Of a DNA stretch of 64,000 nucleotides, positions 1 to 8,091 are shown piece after piece. This DNA comes from Streptomyces roseoviridis (lineage in GTDB: Bacteria > Actinomycetota > Actinomycetes > Streptomycetales > Streptomycetaceae): the NCBI RefSeq assembly GCF_039535235.1, contig NZ_BAAAWU010000001.1, positions 2,852,001 through 2,916,000 of the forward strand, given 5' to 3'. The position numbers were made by a program, and so were the translations under genes. Numbering within the stretch: the stretch's first letter is position 1; each line of letters begins with the position of its first letter. The notes under the pieces are model-generated. The model made no database searches. It was given only the letters and a program-made list of their open reading frames with translations, and had not been told where the DNA came from.

Positions 1-272
1 ATCCCGTACGCCATCCAGGCCAGATAGCCGGCGCCCGCGTACTTCACGATCATGAAGAGCAGGGGCGTGGTCTGGAGCAGCGAGGCGGCGCCGAGGGCGG
101 CCAGCGTCATCAGGACCGCGTCGCCGGTGAAGACGCCGGCGGCGGCCTGGTATCCGGTCCGGGTGCCCTTGCGGGCGGCGACGGACAGCACGTACAGCGA
201 GTTCGGCCCGGGCAGGAGGATGATGAGGACGAGCCCGGCGAGATAGGTCGGCAGATCGGTGACACCCAGCAT
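1..272 (-). CDS. LysE/LeuE-family amino acid exporter, N-terminal part (runs off window)
   Basis: Translation from the ATG at 272 gives an N-terminus of about 90 residues beginning MLGVTDLPTYLAGL, with LLPGPNSLYVLSVAARKG around residues 20-37. The PGPNxLYV signature and the following G-rich membrane helix (GVFTGDAVLMTLAALGAASLL) are typical of the LysE/RhtB translocator family, which exports amino acids through the cytoplasmic membrane. Family members are about 200 residues, so more than half lies outside the window and the substrate cannot be told. A perfect inverted repeat (276-307) ends 4 nt before the start codon and could be an operator. The upstream mutase gene is on the same strand, ending 90 bp away. 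Confidence 0.8.
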   Translation of the reverse strand, partial: MLGVTDLPTYLAGLVLIILLPGPNSLYVLSVAARKGTRTGYQAAAGVFTGDAVLMTLAALGAASLLQTTPLLFMIVKYAGAGYLAWMAYG

Positions 273-275
273 GGA

Positions 276-307
276 GCGGAGTGTCGCACGTGGGTACGAC
301 ACTCCGC
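276..307. promoter_or_regulatory. 11-bp perfect inverted repeat between mutase and LysE genes
   Basis: Arms GCGGAGTGTCG (276-286) and CGACACTCCGC (297-307) are exact reverse complements around a 10-nt loop. It lies 56 nt after the mutase stop and directly in front of the LysE start, all on the minus strand. There is no T-run on either side, so it may be a repressor operator for the exporter as easily as a factor-independent terminator of the mutase gene. Confidence 0.5.
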
Positions 308-362
308 CCGGGTGTTTCGCATCACGGAAGACCCGCCGGCGGCCGGCCCCGCGGGAGGGGAA

Positions 363-1943
363 TCAGAAGGCGTCGGTGGGGACGTACGTGCCCCAGACCT
401 CCCGCAGCGCGTTGCAGACCTCGCCGACGGTGGCGCGCGCCTTGAGCGCGTCCTTCATCGGGTAGAGCACGTTGTCCGTGCCCTCGGCCGCCTTCTTCAG
501 CTCCGCGAGGGCCGCGTCCACGGCCGCCTGGTCGCGCTCGGCGCGCAGCTTGGCGAGGCGCTCGGCCTGCTGGGCCTCGATCGCCGGGTCGACCCGCAGC
601 GGCTCGTAGGGCTCCTCGACGTCGATCGTGTAGCGGTTGACGCCGACGACGACCCGCTCCCCGGAGTCGGTCTCCTGCGCGATCCGGTACGCGGAGCGCT
701 CGATCTCGTTCTTCTGGAAGCCGCGCTCGATCGCGTTGACCGCGCCGCCCAGCTCCTCCACCTTCGCCATCAGCTCCAGGGCGGCCGCCTCGACGTCGTC
801 CGTCATCTTCTCCACCACGTAACTGCCCGCGAAGGGGTCGACGGTGGCGGTGACGTCGGTCTCGTAGGCGAGGACCTGCTGGGTGCGCAGCGCCAGGCGC
901 GCCGACTTGTCCGTCGGCAGGGCGATGGCCTCGTCGAAGGAGTTGGTGTGCAGCGACTGCGTACCGCCGAGGACGGCCGCGAGGCCCTGCACGGCGACCC
1001 GGACCAGGTTGACCTCGGGCTGCTGGGCGGTCAGCTGCACGCCGGCCGTCTGGGTGTGGAAGCGGAGCATCAGCGACTTGGGGTTCTTCGCGCCGAACTC
1101 CTCCTTCATCACCCGCGCCCAGATCCGGCGGGCCGCACGGAACTTCGCGACCTCCTCCAGGATCGTCGTGCGCGCCACGAAGAAGAAGGAGAGTCGGGGC
1201 GCGAAGTCGTCCACGTCCATGCCGGCCGCGACCGCGGTGCGGACGTACTCGATGCCGTCGGCCAGCGTGAACGCGATCTCCTGCGCCGGCGAGGCACCCG
1301 CCTCGGCCATGTGGTAGCCGGAGATCGAGATCGTGTTCCACTTGGGGATCTCGGCCTTGCAGTACTTGAAGATGTCCGCGATCAGCCGCAGGGACGGCTT
1401 GGGCGGGAAGATGTACGTGCCGCGGGCGATGTACTCCTTCAGCACGTCGTTCTGGATCGTGCCCGTCAGCTTGTCCGCCGGGACGCCCTGCTCCTCGCCG
1501 ACGAGCTGGTACAGCAGGAGCAGCAGGGAGGCGGGGGCGTTGATCGTCATCGACGTGGACACCTTGTCCAGCGGGATCCCGTCGAACAGCACGCGCATGT
1601 CGTCGATCGAGTCGATCGCCACGCCGACCTTGCCGACCTCGCCGTGCGCGATCGGGGCGTCCGAGTCGTGGCCCATCTGCGTCGGCAGGTCGAAGGCGAC
1701 CGACAGACCCATCGTGCCGTTCTCGATCAGCTGCTTGTAGCGGGCGTTGGACTCCACCGCGGTGCCGAAACCGGCGTACTGGCGCATCGTCCACGGCCGG
1801 CCGGTGTACATCGACGGGTACACACCGCGCGTGAAGGGATACGCCCCCGGCTCGCCCAGCTTCTCGGCCGGGTCCCATCCCTCCAGGGCGTCCGGTCCGT
1901 AGACCGGCTCGATGGGCAGCCCCGACTCCGACTCGCGCGCCAT
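363..1943 (-). CDS. Acyl-CoA (methylmalonyl-CoA type) mutase large subunit without B12 domain
   Basis: A 526-residue protein covering the TIM-barrel, CoA-binding part of adenosylcobalamin-dependent acyl-CoA mutases. Seen: [15 protein letters not shown] (residues 48-62), GTIQND (161-166) and [11 protein letters not shown] (206-216). Mapped on Propionibacterium methylmalonyl-CoA mutase, Tyr89 corresponds to Tyr56 and Arg207 to Arg174. Isobutyryl-CoA mutases carry Phe and Gln at those places, so the substrate is more likely methylmalonyl-CoA or a similar carboxyacyl-CoA. The C-terminal cobalamin domain (DxHxxG) is absent, so a separate small subunit must be encoded elsewhere. The ATG at 1943 gives [13 protein letters not shown], a normal family N-terminus. 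No partner gene is adjacent in the window. Confidence 0.9.
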   Translation of the reverse strand: MARESESGLPIEPVYGPDALEGWDPAEKLGEPGAYPFTRGVYPSMYTGRPWTMRQYAGFGTAVESNARYKQLIENGTMGLSVAFDLPTQMGHDSDAPIAHGEVGKVGVAIDSIDDMRVLFDGIPLDKVSTSMTINAPASLLLLLYQLVGEEQGVPADKLTGTIQNDVLKEYIARGTYIFPPKPSLRLIADIFKYCKAEIPKWNTISISGYHMAEAGASPAQEIAFTLADGIEYVRTAVAAGMDVDDFAPRLSFFFVARTTILEEVAKFRAARRIWARVMKEEFGAKNPKSLMLRFHTQTAGVQLTAQQPEVNLVRVAVQGLAAVLGGTQSLHTNSFDEAIALPTDKSARLALRTQQVLAYETDVTATVDPFAGSYVVEKMTDDVEAAALELMAKVEELGGAVNAIERGFQKNEIERSAYRIAQETDSGERVVVGVNRYTIDVEEPYEPLRVDPAIEAQQAERLAKLRAERDQAAVDAALAELKKAAEGTDNVLYPMKDALKARATVGEVCNALREVWGTYVPTDAF

Positions 1944-2169
1944 GTGTTGTGCCTCCCGATAGACCTGCTGCTCACTGCTTGCTGATCAAGACCCGCTACT
2001 GAGCGGTACCCGCCCTCGTTGCGGACTGTAGCGGCGGGCGTGCGGCCGGGTGGAGAGCAGCACGCTGGGACCTTCCTCACAGCATGCCCGTCTCTTTTCG
2101 GTCACGTGCGCAACCGCGCGGGCACGGGAACCATCCCTCCGTACACACGTCATTTCCCGGGGGGCACCG

Positions 2170-3063
2170 ATGAAGCGTTCGTCCGTCCTGCGCAGAGCCG
2201 TCCTGCACAGAGCCGTCCTGGCCGTCGCGGCCGTCACCCTGGCCGCGGGCTGCGTGCCCGGGGCCGCGGCCTCCGGCGGCACGGGCACCACGCCGCCCTC
2301 CACGCCGGCGACGGCGTCCACCGCACCGGCCCCGGCGCCCTCGCGGACCGCCCCGGGCACCGACGACAAGCCCTCGTCGCCGGCACCGTCGTCCTCCGCC
2401 TCGGGCTCCGGCGGAACGCCCGCACCCGCGGCCAGGATCCTGATGGACGACGGCGACGAGAGCGCCCAGGTGCGCGAGCTCCAGGCCCGGCTGCGGCAGC
2501 TCGGGCACTTCGACCGGGCGCCCACCGGCTTCTACGGGACGATGACCGGGGGCGCGGTGAAGACCTTCCAGAAGAAGCGGGAGCTGCCGCGGACCGGCTC
2601 GGTCGACGAGGTCACCTGGAAGCGGCTGGTGGCCGCGACGCGCGAGCCGACCGCCGACGAGCTGCGGCCGTCGACCACCCACAAGCTGGACACGCCCGAC
2701 CCGCGCTGCACGACCGGCCGGGTGATGTGCATCAGCAAGGAGAGCCGGACGCTCGCCTGGATGATCGACGGCAAGGTCGTCTCGTCCTTCGACGTGCGCT
2801 TCGGTTCGGAGAACACCCCGACCCGCGAGGGCGAGTTCAAGGTCGAGTGGAAGGCCCGGGACTGGACCTCGACGATCTACCACACGCCGATGCCGTACGC
2901 GATGTTCTTCAGCCGCGGCCAGGCGGTCCACTACTCGTCGGACTTCGCCGCCCGCGGCTACAACGGGGCCTCGCACGGCTGCGTGAACGTACGGGACAAG
3001 GCGAAGCTCGCGGTGCTGTTCGACCAGGTGAAGGTGGGCGACAAGGTCGTCGTGCACTGGTGA
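2170..3063 (+). CDS. L,D-transpeptidase lipoprotein with peptidoglycan-binding domain
   Basis: 297 residues. MKRSSVLRRAVLHRAVLA is a basic then hydrophobic signal ending in a LAAGC lipobox, so the protein is probably anchored outside the membrane. A Ser/Thr/Pro-rich linker follows, then a peptidoglycan-binding type 1 domain (about 95-160, QVRELQARLRQLGHF...GAVKTFQKKRELPRTGSVDEVTW). Last comes a YkuD catalytic domain with SHGCVNV, whose Cys271 is the nucleophile forming 3-3 peptidoglycan cross-links. The ATG at 2170 is chosen over an upstream in-frame codon because it opens the signal peptide and follows a GGGGGGC ribosome site. The gene is monocistronic, and a hairpin (3129-3167) lies downstream. 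Confidence 0.9.
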   Translation: MKRSSVLRRAVLHRAVLAVAAVTLAAGCVPGAAASGGTGTTPPSTPATASTAPAPAPSRTAPGTDDKPSSPAPSSSASGSGGTPAPAARILMDDGDESAQVRELQARLRQLGHFDRAPTGFYGTMTGGAVKTFQKKRELPRTGSVDEVTWKRLVAATREPTADELRPSTTHKLDTPDPRCTTGRVMCISKESRTLAWMIDGKVVSSFDVRFGSENTPTREGEFKVEWKARDWTSTIYHTPMPYAMFFSRGQAVHYSSDFAARGYNGASHGCVNVRDKAKLAVLFDQVKVGDKVVVHW

Positions 3064-3128
3064 TCCGGCCGCGCCGGTGACCGGCGTGCGCCGCGGATGC
3101 GCGAGGAAGGCGCGCGAGGAGGAGAAGG

Positions 3129-3167
3129 GGCGCGGGTGGGACCGGGGGAACGTGTCCCACCCGCGCC
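3129..3167. terminator. Bidirectional hairpin terminator between convergent genes
   Basis: Perfect 14-bp stem GGCGCGGGTGGGAC (3129-3142) / GTCCCACCCGCGCC (3154-3167) with an 11-nt loop, in the space where the transpeptidase gene and the anti-sigma-like gene converge. Confidence 0.75.
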
Positions 3168-3294
3168 GATGCGCCGAGCCGAAGGTACGGGGGGAACCCC
3201 GGCTCCGTGCGCTCGCCGATGACCAGTCGGCTCACTCAGTACTGCGTCGGCGGGTCGAAAAGTGTCACACCCGTCTTGCGGCGCTCTTGCCGCG

Positions 3295-4347
3295 CTATGA
3301 ACGGGGGCGGTCCTTGCCGTGCGCGCCGGGCCCGCCGGAGACGGGTCCGCGGTCGCCGGCGCCGCCGTCGGAACCCCGGGCGCCGCCGCTGCCACCGCCC
3401 TTGCGGTCGCCGTCGCCTCGGTCGTCCTTGTCGTCGCCGTCGGCGTTGCCCGACTCCGGACCGCCGCCGCCGGAGCCACTGCCGGAGCCGCCGCTGCCGC
3501 CGCTGCCGCCGGTGGTGCGTCCCGCCGAGGGCTGGGCCGCACCGGAGGAGGGCGCGCCGGCCAGCACCCGCTCGCAGTACCGCTTCACGGTCTCGCCGCT
3601 CCTGAGCGAACCCGCGAGCCGCTGCCGGCCGCTGTCGGTGAGCCGGCCGGCGCGGTACTCCTTGCACGCCTCGACGATCCGCTTGTCCCGGCTCGCGCCG
3701 TCACCGTCCGGGCCGGCGGTGGTCCGGTCCGGCTCGGCGGTGGCGCCGGCCGTGTCGCCGGCTCCGGGCGTGGCGCTGGAGGGGCCGCCGGTGGGTCCGG
3801 GGGTGCCGGTCGTCCGGTCGGGGTCCGCGGGGACGCCGGGGGCGTTCGTGCCGGTGCCGGTGCCGGTGCCGTCGCCCGGCGAGCCGGACGCGGTGGGCCC
3901 GGTGGTGTCGACGGCCCTGACCGAGTGCCCGGAAGCGGGCTCGGAGGTCAGGGGCAGCATGCCCGTTCCGGCCGCGACGGCGACTCCGCCGACGGTGACG
4001 GCGGCGAGCGCGGCGGCGAGTCCGTAGCGCAGGGAGCGTCCCCAGCGCCGGCCGGTGGGGACGGGGGCGATGCGGACGGCGCCGAGGTCGGCCGGGGCGG
4101 ACGTCCCGGCGGGTCCGGCCGCGGCGGCGCGCTCGGCGGTGGCCTTGCGGAAGGCGGCGAGGGCGGCTTCCTCGCCGGGGAGTTCGCCGGCAGTGGCGGC
4201 GGCCGAGGGCGTACGTGCCGTGTCGAGGGCGCGCGCGAGGAGCTCGGCCTGCGCGCGGGAGGCGTCGTCGACGGGGTCGACCGGCTCGCCGCGCAGCAGC
4301 CGCTCCGCGGCCTCCTGGTCGAGCCACTGGTACCGCTCGTCGGCCAT
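3295..4347 (-). CDS. Membrane-anchored anti-sigma-like protein paired with ECF sigma factor
   Basis: About 350 residues. An acidic cytoplasmic N-terminus (MADERYQWLDQEAAERLLRG) is followed by one membrane segment near residues 108-130 (RYGLAAALAAVTVGGVAVAAG). A long Gly/Thr/Asp-rich extracytoplasmic tail follows, with one structured stretch (ACKEYRAGRLTDSGRQ...VKRYCERVL) that holds two Cys. There is no HxxxCxxC zinc-binding anti-sigma motif. The ATG at 4347 overlaps the TGA of the sigma gene (TGATG), so the two are translationally coupled; a GTG at 4350 is an alternative start. Assignment as the cognate anti-sigma factor rests on this coupling and topology, not on a recognised domain. Confidence 0.7.
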   Translation of the reverse strand: MADERYQWLDQEAAERLLRGEPVDPVDDASRAQAELLARALDTARTPSAAATAGELPGEEAALAAFRKATAERAAAAGPAGTSAPADLGAVRIAPVPTGRRWGRSLRYGLAAALAAVTVGGVAVAAGTGMLPLTSEPASGHSVRAVDTTGPTASGSPGDGTGTGTGTNAPGVPADPDRTTGTPGPTGGPSSATPGAGDTAGATAEPDRTTAGPDGDGASRDKRIVEACKEYRAGRLTDSGRQRLAGSLRSGETVKRYCERVLAGAPSSGAAQPSAGRTTGGSGGSGGSGSGSGGGGPESGNADGDDKDDRGDGDRKGGGSGGARGSDGGAGDRGPVSGGPGAHGKDRPRS

Positions 4348-5093
4348 CACATGTCCTTCTGCGTCCGCGCGCGCGATTGCGTCACACCGCCAGGCGTCGC
4401 GGCCCCCGCCCGGCGACCGCGCTGCGGAGGTACGCCGTCGAGCGGGGAATCGCCGTCGGGGCCGCCCTCGGGGCCTTGCGGGAGGTCACCGCCGTGACCG
4501 GCCGCACCGAGGAGTTCGGCGAGCTTCTTGAGGCCCCGGTGGGCGGCGGTACGAACCGCTCCGGGGCGTTTGCCGAGGGTGTCGGCGGCGCTCTTGGCGT
4601 CCAGGCCGACGACGACCCGCAGGACGACGGCCTCGGCCTGGTCCTGCGGAAGCTGGGCGATGAGGTGCATGGTGCGGCCGGTGGCCAGGGCCTCCAGGGC
4701 CTCGCCGGCGGTGTCGGACTCGGCGGGCTTGTCGGTGAGCTCCGTCTCGTCGCCGCCGACGGCGGGGCGGCGGCCGCGCATGCGGATGTGGTCGAGGGCG
4801 CGGTTGCGGGCGATGCGGGCGGCCCAGCCGCGGAAGCGGTCGGCGTCGCCGCTGAAGCGGTCGAGGTCGCGCGCGATCTGCAGCCAGCTCTCGGAGGCGA
4901 CGTCCTCGGCGTCGGCCTCGCCGACGAGGGTGCGTATGTAGCCGAGGAGCCGCGGATGCACCGCGCGGTACACGGTGCGGAAGGCGTCGTCGTCACCGTT
5001 CTGCGCGGCGAGCACTGCGGCCGTCAGCTCCGCCTCGTCCCCCAGCACTCCCCACACCTGTTCGTCGTCGCGCTCATCGCGGCTGGTCGTCAC
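4347..5093 (-). CDS. ECF-type RNA polymerase sigma factor
   Basis: 248 residues from the GTG at 5093 (VTTSRDERDDEQVW). Region 2 is visible as AFRTVYRAVHPRLLGYIRTLVG followed by DAEDVASESWLQIARDLDRF and the RNRALDHIR helix. Region 4 is LIAQLPQDQAEAVVLRVVVG with the helix-turn-helix SAADTLGKRPGAVRTAAHRGL. The open frame extends upstream to 5369, but that part reads through low-complexity intergenic DNA, so 5093 or the GTG at 5099 is preferred. It is co-transcribed with the membrane protein 3295-4347. Its target promoters are not evident here. Confidence 0.88.
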   Translation of the reverse strand: MTTSRDERDDEQVWGVLGDEAELTAAVLAAQNGDDDAFRTVYRAVHPRLLGYIRTLVGEADAEDVASESWLQIARDLDRFSGDADRFRGWAARIARNRALDHIRMRGRRPAVGGDETELTDKPAESDTAGEALEALATGRTMHLIAQLPQDQAEAVVLRVVVGLDAKSAADTLGKRPGAVRTAAHRGLKKLAELLGAAGHGGDLPQGPEGGPDGDSPLDGVPPQRGRRAGAATPGGVTQSRARTQKDM

Positions 5094-5261
5094 CGCCACG
5101 CCGCCCAGGGCGCAACAGAACGCTACGTCCTTTTCGGGCGCCGCGTCCACGCGGGTCCGGTTCTTTGTACAACTCGAACTTTCGCGCGGCGCGAGGGGGT
5201 GTGACAGAAAACGCATGCGCGGCGCTGTTAGGAGTACGGGGCCGTCCGCGGCTCCGCGGAC

Positions 5262-5305
5262 GACGACCGGGGCCTCTCCTGTGGGGGGTGGCGGCCCCGG
5301 TCGTC
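5262..5305. terminator. Stable hairpin in divergent intergenic region
   Basis: Perfect 13-bp arms GACGACCGGGGCC (5262-5274) and GGCCCCGGTCGTC (5293-5305) with an 18-nt loop, followed on the plus strand by TTCCTGTTC. It sits between the sigma gene start (5093) and the start at 5413, where no protein gene ends. It could end an upstream antisense or small RNA, or act as a transcription insulator. Confidence 0.45.
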
Positions 5306-5363
5306 TTCCTGTTCGGGTCCTTGGGGCGTCCAGTGAGGGCGCCCTTTTCTTTTGCCCGCACAC

Positions 5364-5412
5364 TGTCAACCCTAGGTTGACACCCCCTGGGTGTCAACCT
5401 AGGGTTGCGCTT
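5364..5412 (+). promoter_or_regulatory. Perfect 41-bp palindromic operator overlapping a consensus promoter
   Basis: Arms 5367-5385 and 5389-5407 are exact 19-bp inverted repeats around CCT. Each arm belongs to a smaller operator-like palindrome: TGTCAACC-CTA-GGTTGACA (5364-5382) and TGTCAACC-TAG-GGTTG (5392-5407), with centres 28 bp apart. Within it lie TTGACA (5377-5382), a 17-nt spacer and TAGGGT (5400-5405), a textbook vegetative promoter. The start codon at 5413 falls 7 nt after the -10 box, so the transcript should be leaderless. Autoregulation by the HTH protein it drives is an inference. Confidence 0.85.
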
Positions 5413-6177
5413 ATGACGACACCACTCGGCACGACCAGTCCCGTGCGTCTCGACGACCTGATCGAAGCGATCAAGAAGTCCCACACGGACGCCCTCGACC
5501 AGCTGTCCGGCGCGGTCATCGCGGCGGACCACCTCGGCGAGGTCGCCGACCACCTCATCGGCCACTTCGTAGACCAGGCGCGACGGGCCGGCGCCTCCTG
5601 GACCGACATCGGCAAGAGCATGGGCGTCACCCGGCAGGCCGCCCAGAAGCGTTTCGTCCCCAAGGACGACAAGGGGGCCGACGCCGCGAAGGCGGACCCC
5701 GGTGCCGGCTTCAGCCGGTTCACCCCCCGGGCCCGCAACGTCGTGATGGCAGCGCAGAACGAGGCCACCGCCGCCCGCAACGACAAGACGGTCCCGGCCC
5801 ACCTGGCGCTCGGCCTGCTCGCCGAACCCCAGGGGCTCGCGCTGGCGTGGATCACCAACCAGGGCGTCACCCCCGACCGCCTCCGCGAGGCGGTCACCCC
5901 GACGCTGCCGCCGGCCGCCGAGGAGGTGCCCGCGCTCGTCCCGTACGACGCGGACGCCAAGAAGGTCCTGGAGCTCACCTTCCGCGAGGCCCTGCGCCTC
6001 GGCCACGCCTGGGTGGGCACCGAGCACATCCTGCTCGCCCTGCTCGAGTTCGAGGACGGCAAGGGGCCGCTCACGGGGCTCGGCCTGGACAAGGCACGGG
6101 CGGAGCGGGAGATCGCGGAGGCGATCGCCTCGATGCACATCGACGAGCCGGCGACGGAAACCGAGCCGGGGGCCTGA
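5413..6177 (+). CDS. HTH / Clp N-terminal-repeat protein, probable autoregulator
   Basis: 254 residues. Residues 1-75 form a helical segment ending in a helix-turn-helix-like stretch, GASWTDIGKSMGVTRQAAQKRF (about 60-80). Residues 98-245 carry two Clp N-terminal repeats (FTPRARNVVMAAQNEA...VPAHLALGLLAEP and YDADAKKVLELTFREALRLGHAWVGTEHILLALL), the substrate and adaptor-binding part of ClpA/ClpC chaperones. No AAA+ domain follows. It may bind DNA and sense or compete for Clp clients or adaptors. The start is the ATG at 5413: no Shine-Dalgarno is present and the promoter predicts a leaderless message. A hairpin at 6201-6233 follows. Confidence 0.8.
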   Translation: MTTPLGTTSPVRLDDLIEAIKKSHTDALDQLSGAVIAADHLGEVADHLIGHFVDQARRAGASWTDIGKSMGVTRQAAQKRFVPKDDKGADAAKADPGAGFSRFTPRARNVVMAAQNEATAARNDKTVPAHLALGLLAEPQGLALAWITNQGVTPDRLREAVTPTLPPAAEEVPALVPYDADAKKVLELTFREALRLGHAWVGTEHILLALLEFEDGKGPLTGLGLDKARAEREIAEAIASMHIDEPATETEPGA

Positions 6178-6200
6178 GCGAGCCGGGAGCCTGAGCGGGC

Positions 6201-6233
6201 CGGGGGCGGGGCCGGACACCGGACCCGCCCCCG
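6201..6233. terminator. Hairpin terminator between convergent genes
   Basis: Arms CGGGGGCGGG (6201-6210) and CCCGCCCCCG (6224-6233) pair perfectly over 10 bp in the 56-nt gap between the Clp-N/HTH gene and the lipoprotein gene that converges on it. Confidence 0.65.
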
Positions 6234-6659
6234 CTACTCCTTCACCACCGGGTTCACGGCGTCGAACCGCACGACCCGCGCCGTCGGGTCCAGCCGGAGG
6301 TCGGCCGCGTACCGGCCCTCCGTGACCGCGGCCGTGAACCCCTCGCTCGTGAGCCAGGGTCCGTCCGCCGGCGTCCAGCGGTACGCGTCGAGCAGCCGCC
6401 GCACGTCCCGCGCGGACAGCGTCGCCCGGCCCTCCAGGCGAACGTCCGTCGGACCCGGGACACGGGAGTCCTGGTCCCCCAGCGGCCGCGCGGACCAGCG
6501 AGTGCTCTCGATGTCCCCGAACTCCGGGAAACGCCGCTCGATCGGGCGCTCCTCGGTGCGCACCTGCGGCGCGACCGGCTTCTCGCCCGCGGCGGTGCCG
6601 CAGCCGCCGAGCACCGCCGTCGTCACGGCGGCCACGGCCGCCCTCCCCCGTCGGACCAT
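6234..6659 (-). CDS. Small lipoprotein of unknown function
   Basis: 141 residues from the ATG at 6659. MVRRGRAAVAAVTTAVLGGCG is a short signal with a LGGC lipobox (Cys about 20), predicting an exported lipid-anchored protein. The mature part is polar, with a recognisable end (LRLDPTARVVRFDAVNPVVKE), but no family is recognised. It follows the 6674-7204 gene by 14 nt on the same strand, so the two are probably one operon. A longer in-frame reading to 7244 would overlap that gene in another frame and lacks the signal peptide, so it is rejected. Confidence 0.65.
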   Translation of the reverse strand: MVRRGRAAVAAVTTAVLGGCGTAAGEKPVAPQVRTEERPIERRFPEFGDIESTRWSARPLGDQDSRVPGPTDVRLEGRATLSARDVRRLLDAYRWTPADGPWLTSEGFTAAVTEGRYAADLRLDPTARVVRFDAVNPVVKE

Positions 6660-6673
6660 GGGGTCATCGTGCC

Positions 6674-7204
6674 TCAGGCGGTCCGCGCGCGGCGGGAGAC
6701 GACGGCTCGCAGGACGCGGCCGCCCTCGATGGACAGCTCGCGGGCCCGGCGCAGGCCGGTCGGGCCGTGCGCGGCCGCCTCCAGGACGGCCTGCTGGCGG
6801 CGGAGTTCGCCCGCGTGGAGCGGACCGGCCTCGGTCGCGTCGTAGAGGCGGTGCACGGCGAGCGCGACCGCGGAGCAGCGCCCGGTCCAGTCCCGCAGCG
6901 GCTCCTCGGCCCACTCCCCGGGCACGCCGTCCAGCATCGCGCGCACCATGGTGACGACTCCGCCGGCGTCCGCGTCCGCGCCGCCCGCGCCCTCCAGCTC
7001 GACCCGTGCCTTGGCGACCGCCTCGGCCCACGTCGCGCCGTCTCCGCGCGCCACCGCGGCCCACACCGGCCGCAGCACCTCGGCGCGCTCCGGCGCGAGC
7101 AGGGGCAGGCACCGGTCCAGACAGGCGAGTCCGGCGGCGGCGAGGCCACGGGCGTCGGCGCGTTCGATCAGTTCCTGCAGGCTCGTGCTCGTCACGGACG
7201 TCAT
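6674..7204 (-). CDS. Conserved hypothetical helical protein
   Basis: 176 residues, MTSVTSTSLQELIERADARG at the start, rich in Ala, Arg and Leu and predicted mostly alpha-helical, with no signal peptide or membrane segment. No catalytic motif is recognised. The coding frame shows normal third-position GC bias and is followed after 14 nt by the lipoprotein gene. Upstream lies a relatively AT-rich stretch (7205-7265) which probably carries its promoter. Confidence 0.6.
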   Translation of the reverse strand: MTSVTSTSLQELIERADARGLAAAGLACLDRCLPLLAPERAEVLRPVWAAVARGDGATWAEAVAKARVELEGAGGADADAGGVVTMVRAMLDGVPGEWAEEPLRDWTGRCSAVALAVHRLYDATEAGPLHAGELRRQQAVLEAAAHGPTGLRRARELSIEGGRVLRAVVSRRARTA

Positions 7205-7269
7205 GGACGCCTCCTCGCCAGCGATGCGGACGCAGTACTTCCACTACTGCGCCGTTCGGCGCTTTTTCG

Positions 7270-7917
7270 TCACTGCGCGGCCGGAATCATGCCAGTGGCC
7301 TTCGCGTGCTGCATAGAGGTCAGGCGGCGGACGACGAGGATCGCGAGGACGGCGGCGGCGATGTTCAGCAGATAGCCGGCGAGGGACCACCAGGTCGCCG
7401 TGGTCCAGGCCGAAACGGTGTCCGCGTCGCCGAAGAGCGCCGTGGCGATCCGGTCCACGACCGTGCCGGTGACCCAGACGGTCCACCAGCCGTTCAGGAG
7501 CGTCAGCTCACGGGCCCCGTCGGCCCCGTGCGGGTTCGGGCGGCTCGCCCGCCAGATCTCGGCGGCGATCCCCCGCGGGATCCAGAGGTTCGCGATGGGG
7601 ACGAACCAGCCGCCGACGGCCCAGCCGGGGCCGCGGCTCGGCACGTCGGGGGCCCACACGCCGGCGTTCCGCCGCAGCCGGTGGAACCAGACGATGAAGA
7701 CGATCCCGGTCGCCGTGAACAGCGTGAACGCCATGCCGTAGGCGACGTTCAGGTCGACGGGGCCGAACACGGCGGCGTCGAAGGAAAAGGGGTCGTCGGC
7801 GAGCAGACCCCGCACGTCGATCAGGGCGAGCAGGGCGTCGAAGGCGATGTTGCCCGCGAGCAGCGTGACGACGGCGTACGACAGTCCGTTCGGGTTGCGG
7901 AGCACGACGGAACTCAT
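7270..7917 (-). CDS. DUF4328 family membrane protein
   Basis: 215 residues from the ATG at 7917 (MSSVVLRNPNGLSYAVV). Four to five membrane helices are visible: about 12-30, 55-78, the region around WAVGGWFVPIANLWIPRGIAAEIWRAS, then WWTVWVTGTVVDRIA and a last one before the C-terminus. The PIANLWIPRGIAAEIWRAS signature is the hallmark of DUF4328 proteins, integral membrane proteins of unknown role common in actinobacteria. The frame is open further upstream, but that part is Arg/Gly-rich noise. The GH20 gene ends 174 bp upstream on the same strand. Confidence 0.75.
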   Translation of the reverse strand: MSSVVLRNPNGLSYAVVTLLAGNIAFDALLALIDVRGLLADDPFSFDAAVFGPVDLNVAYGMAFTLFTATGIVFIVWFHRLRRNAGVWAPDVPSRGPGWAVGGWFVPIANLWIPRGIAAEIWRASRPNPHGADGARELTLLNGWWTVWVTGTVVDRIATALFGDADTVSAWTTATWWSLAGYLLNIAAAVLAILVVRRLTSMQHAKATGMIPAAQ

Positions 7918-8091
7918 GGCGATGTGGACCCCCCACGGAACAACGGCGTCCCCACCCCAGGAGCGCCGGGCGCCCGCACGGCCGCCGAGGCCGGGACCGT
8001 ACGCCGTCCGCCGTGCGCGTGTCCATCGGACCCGACAAGCCGGCCCGGCCCGGGAGGCGCGGGCGCGCCCGCTGGGCCCCACCCGCCCCGC

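Noticed and set aside
312..1985. 557-residue plus-strand open frame opposite the mutase gene
   Set aside because: Arg/Asp/Val-rich shadow of the real minus-strand gene, caused by high GC; no recognisable domain. Similar shadows occur opposite most long genes here.
6234..7244. 336-residue minus-strand protein covering both small genes
   Set aside because: Its first two-thirds is an Arg/Gly-rich out-of-frame reading of the 6674-7204 gene; the signal peptide at 6659 marks the real start.
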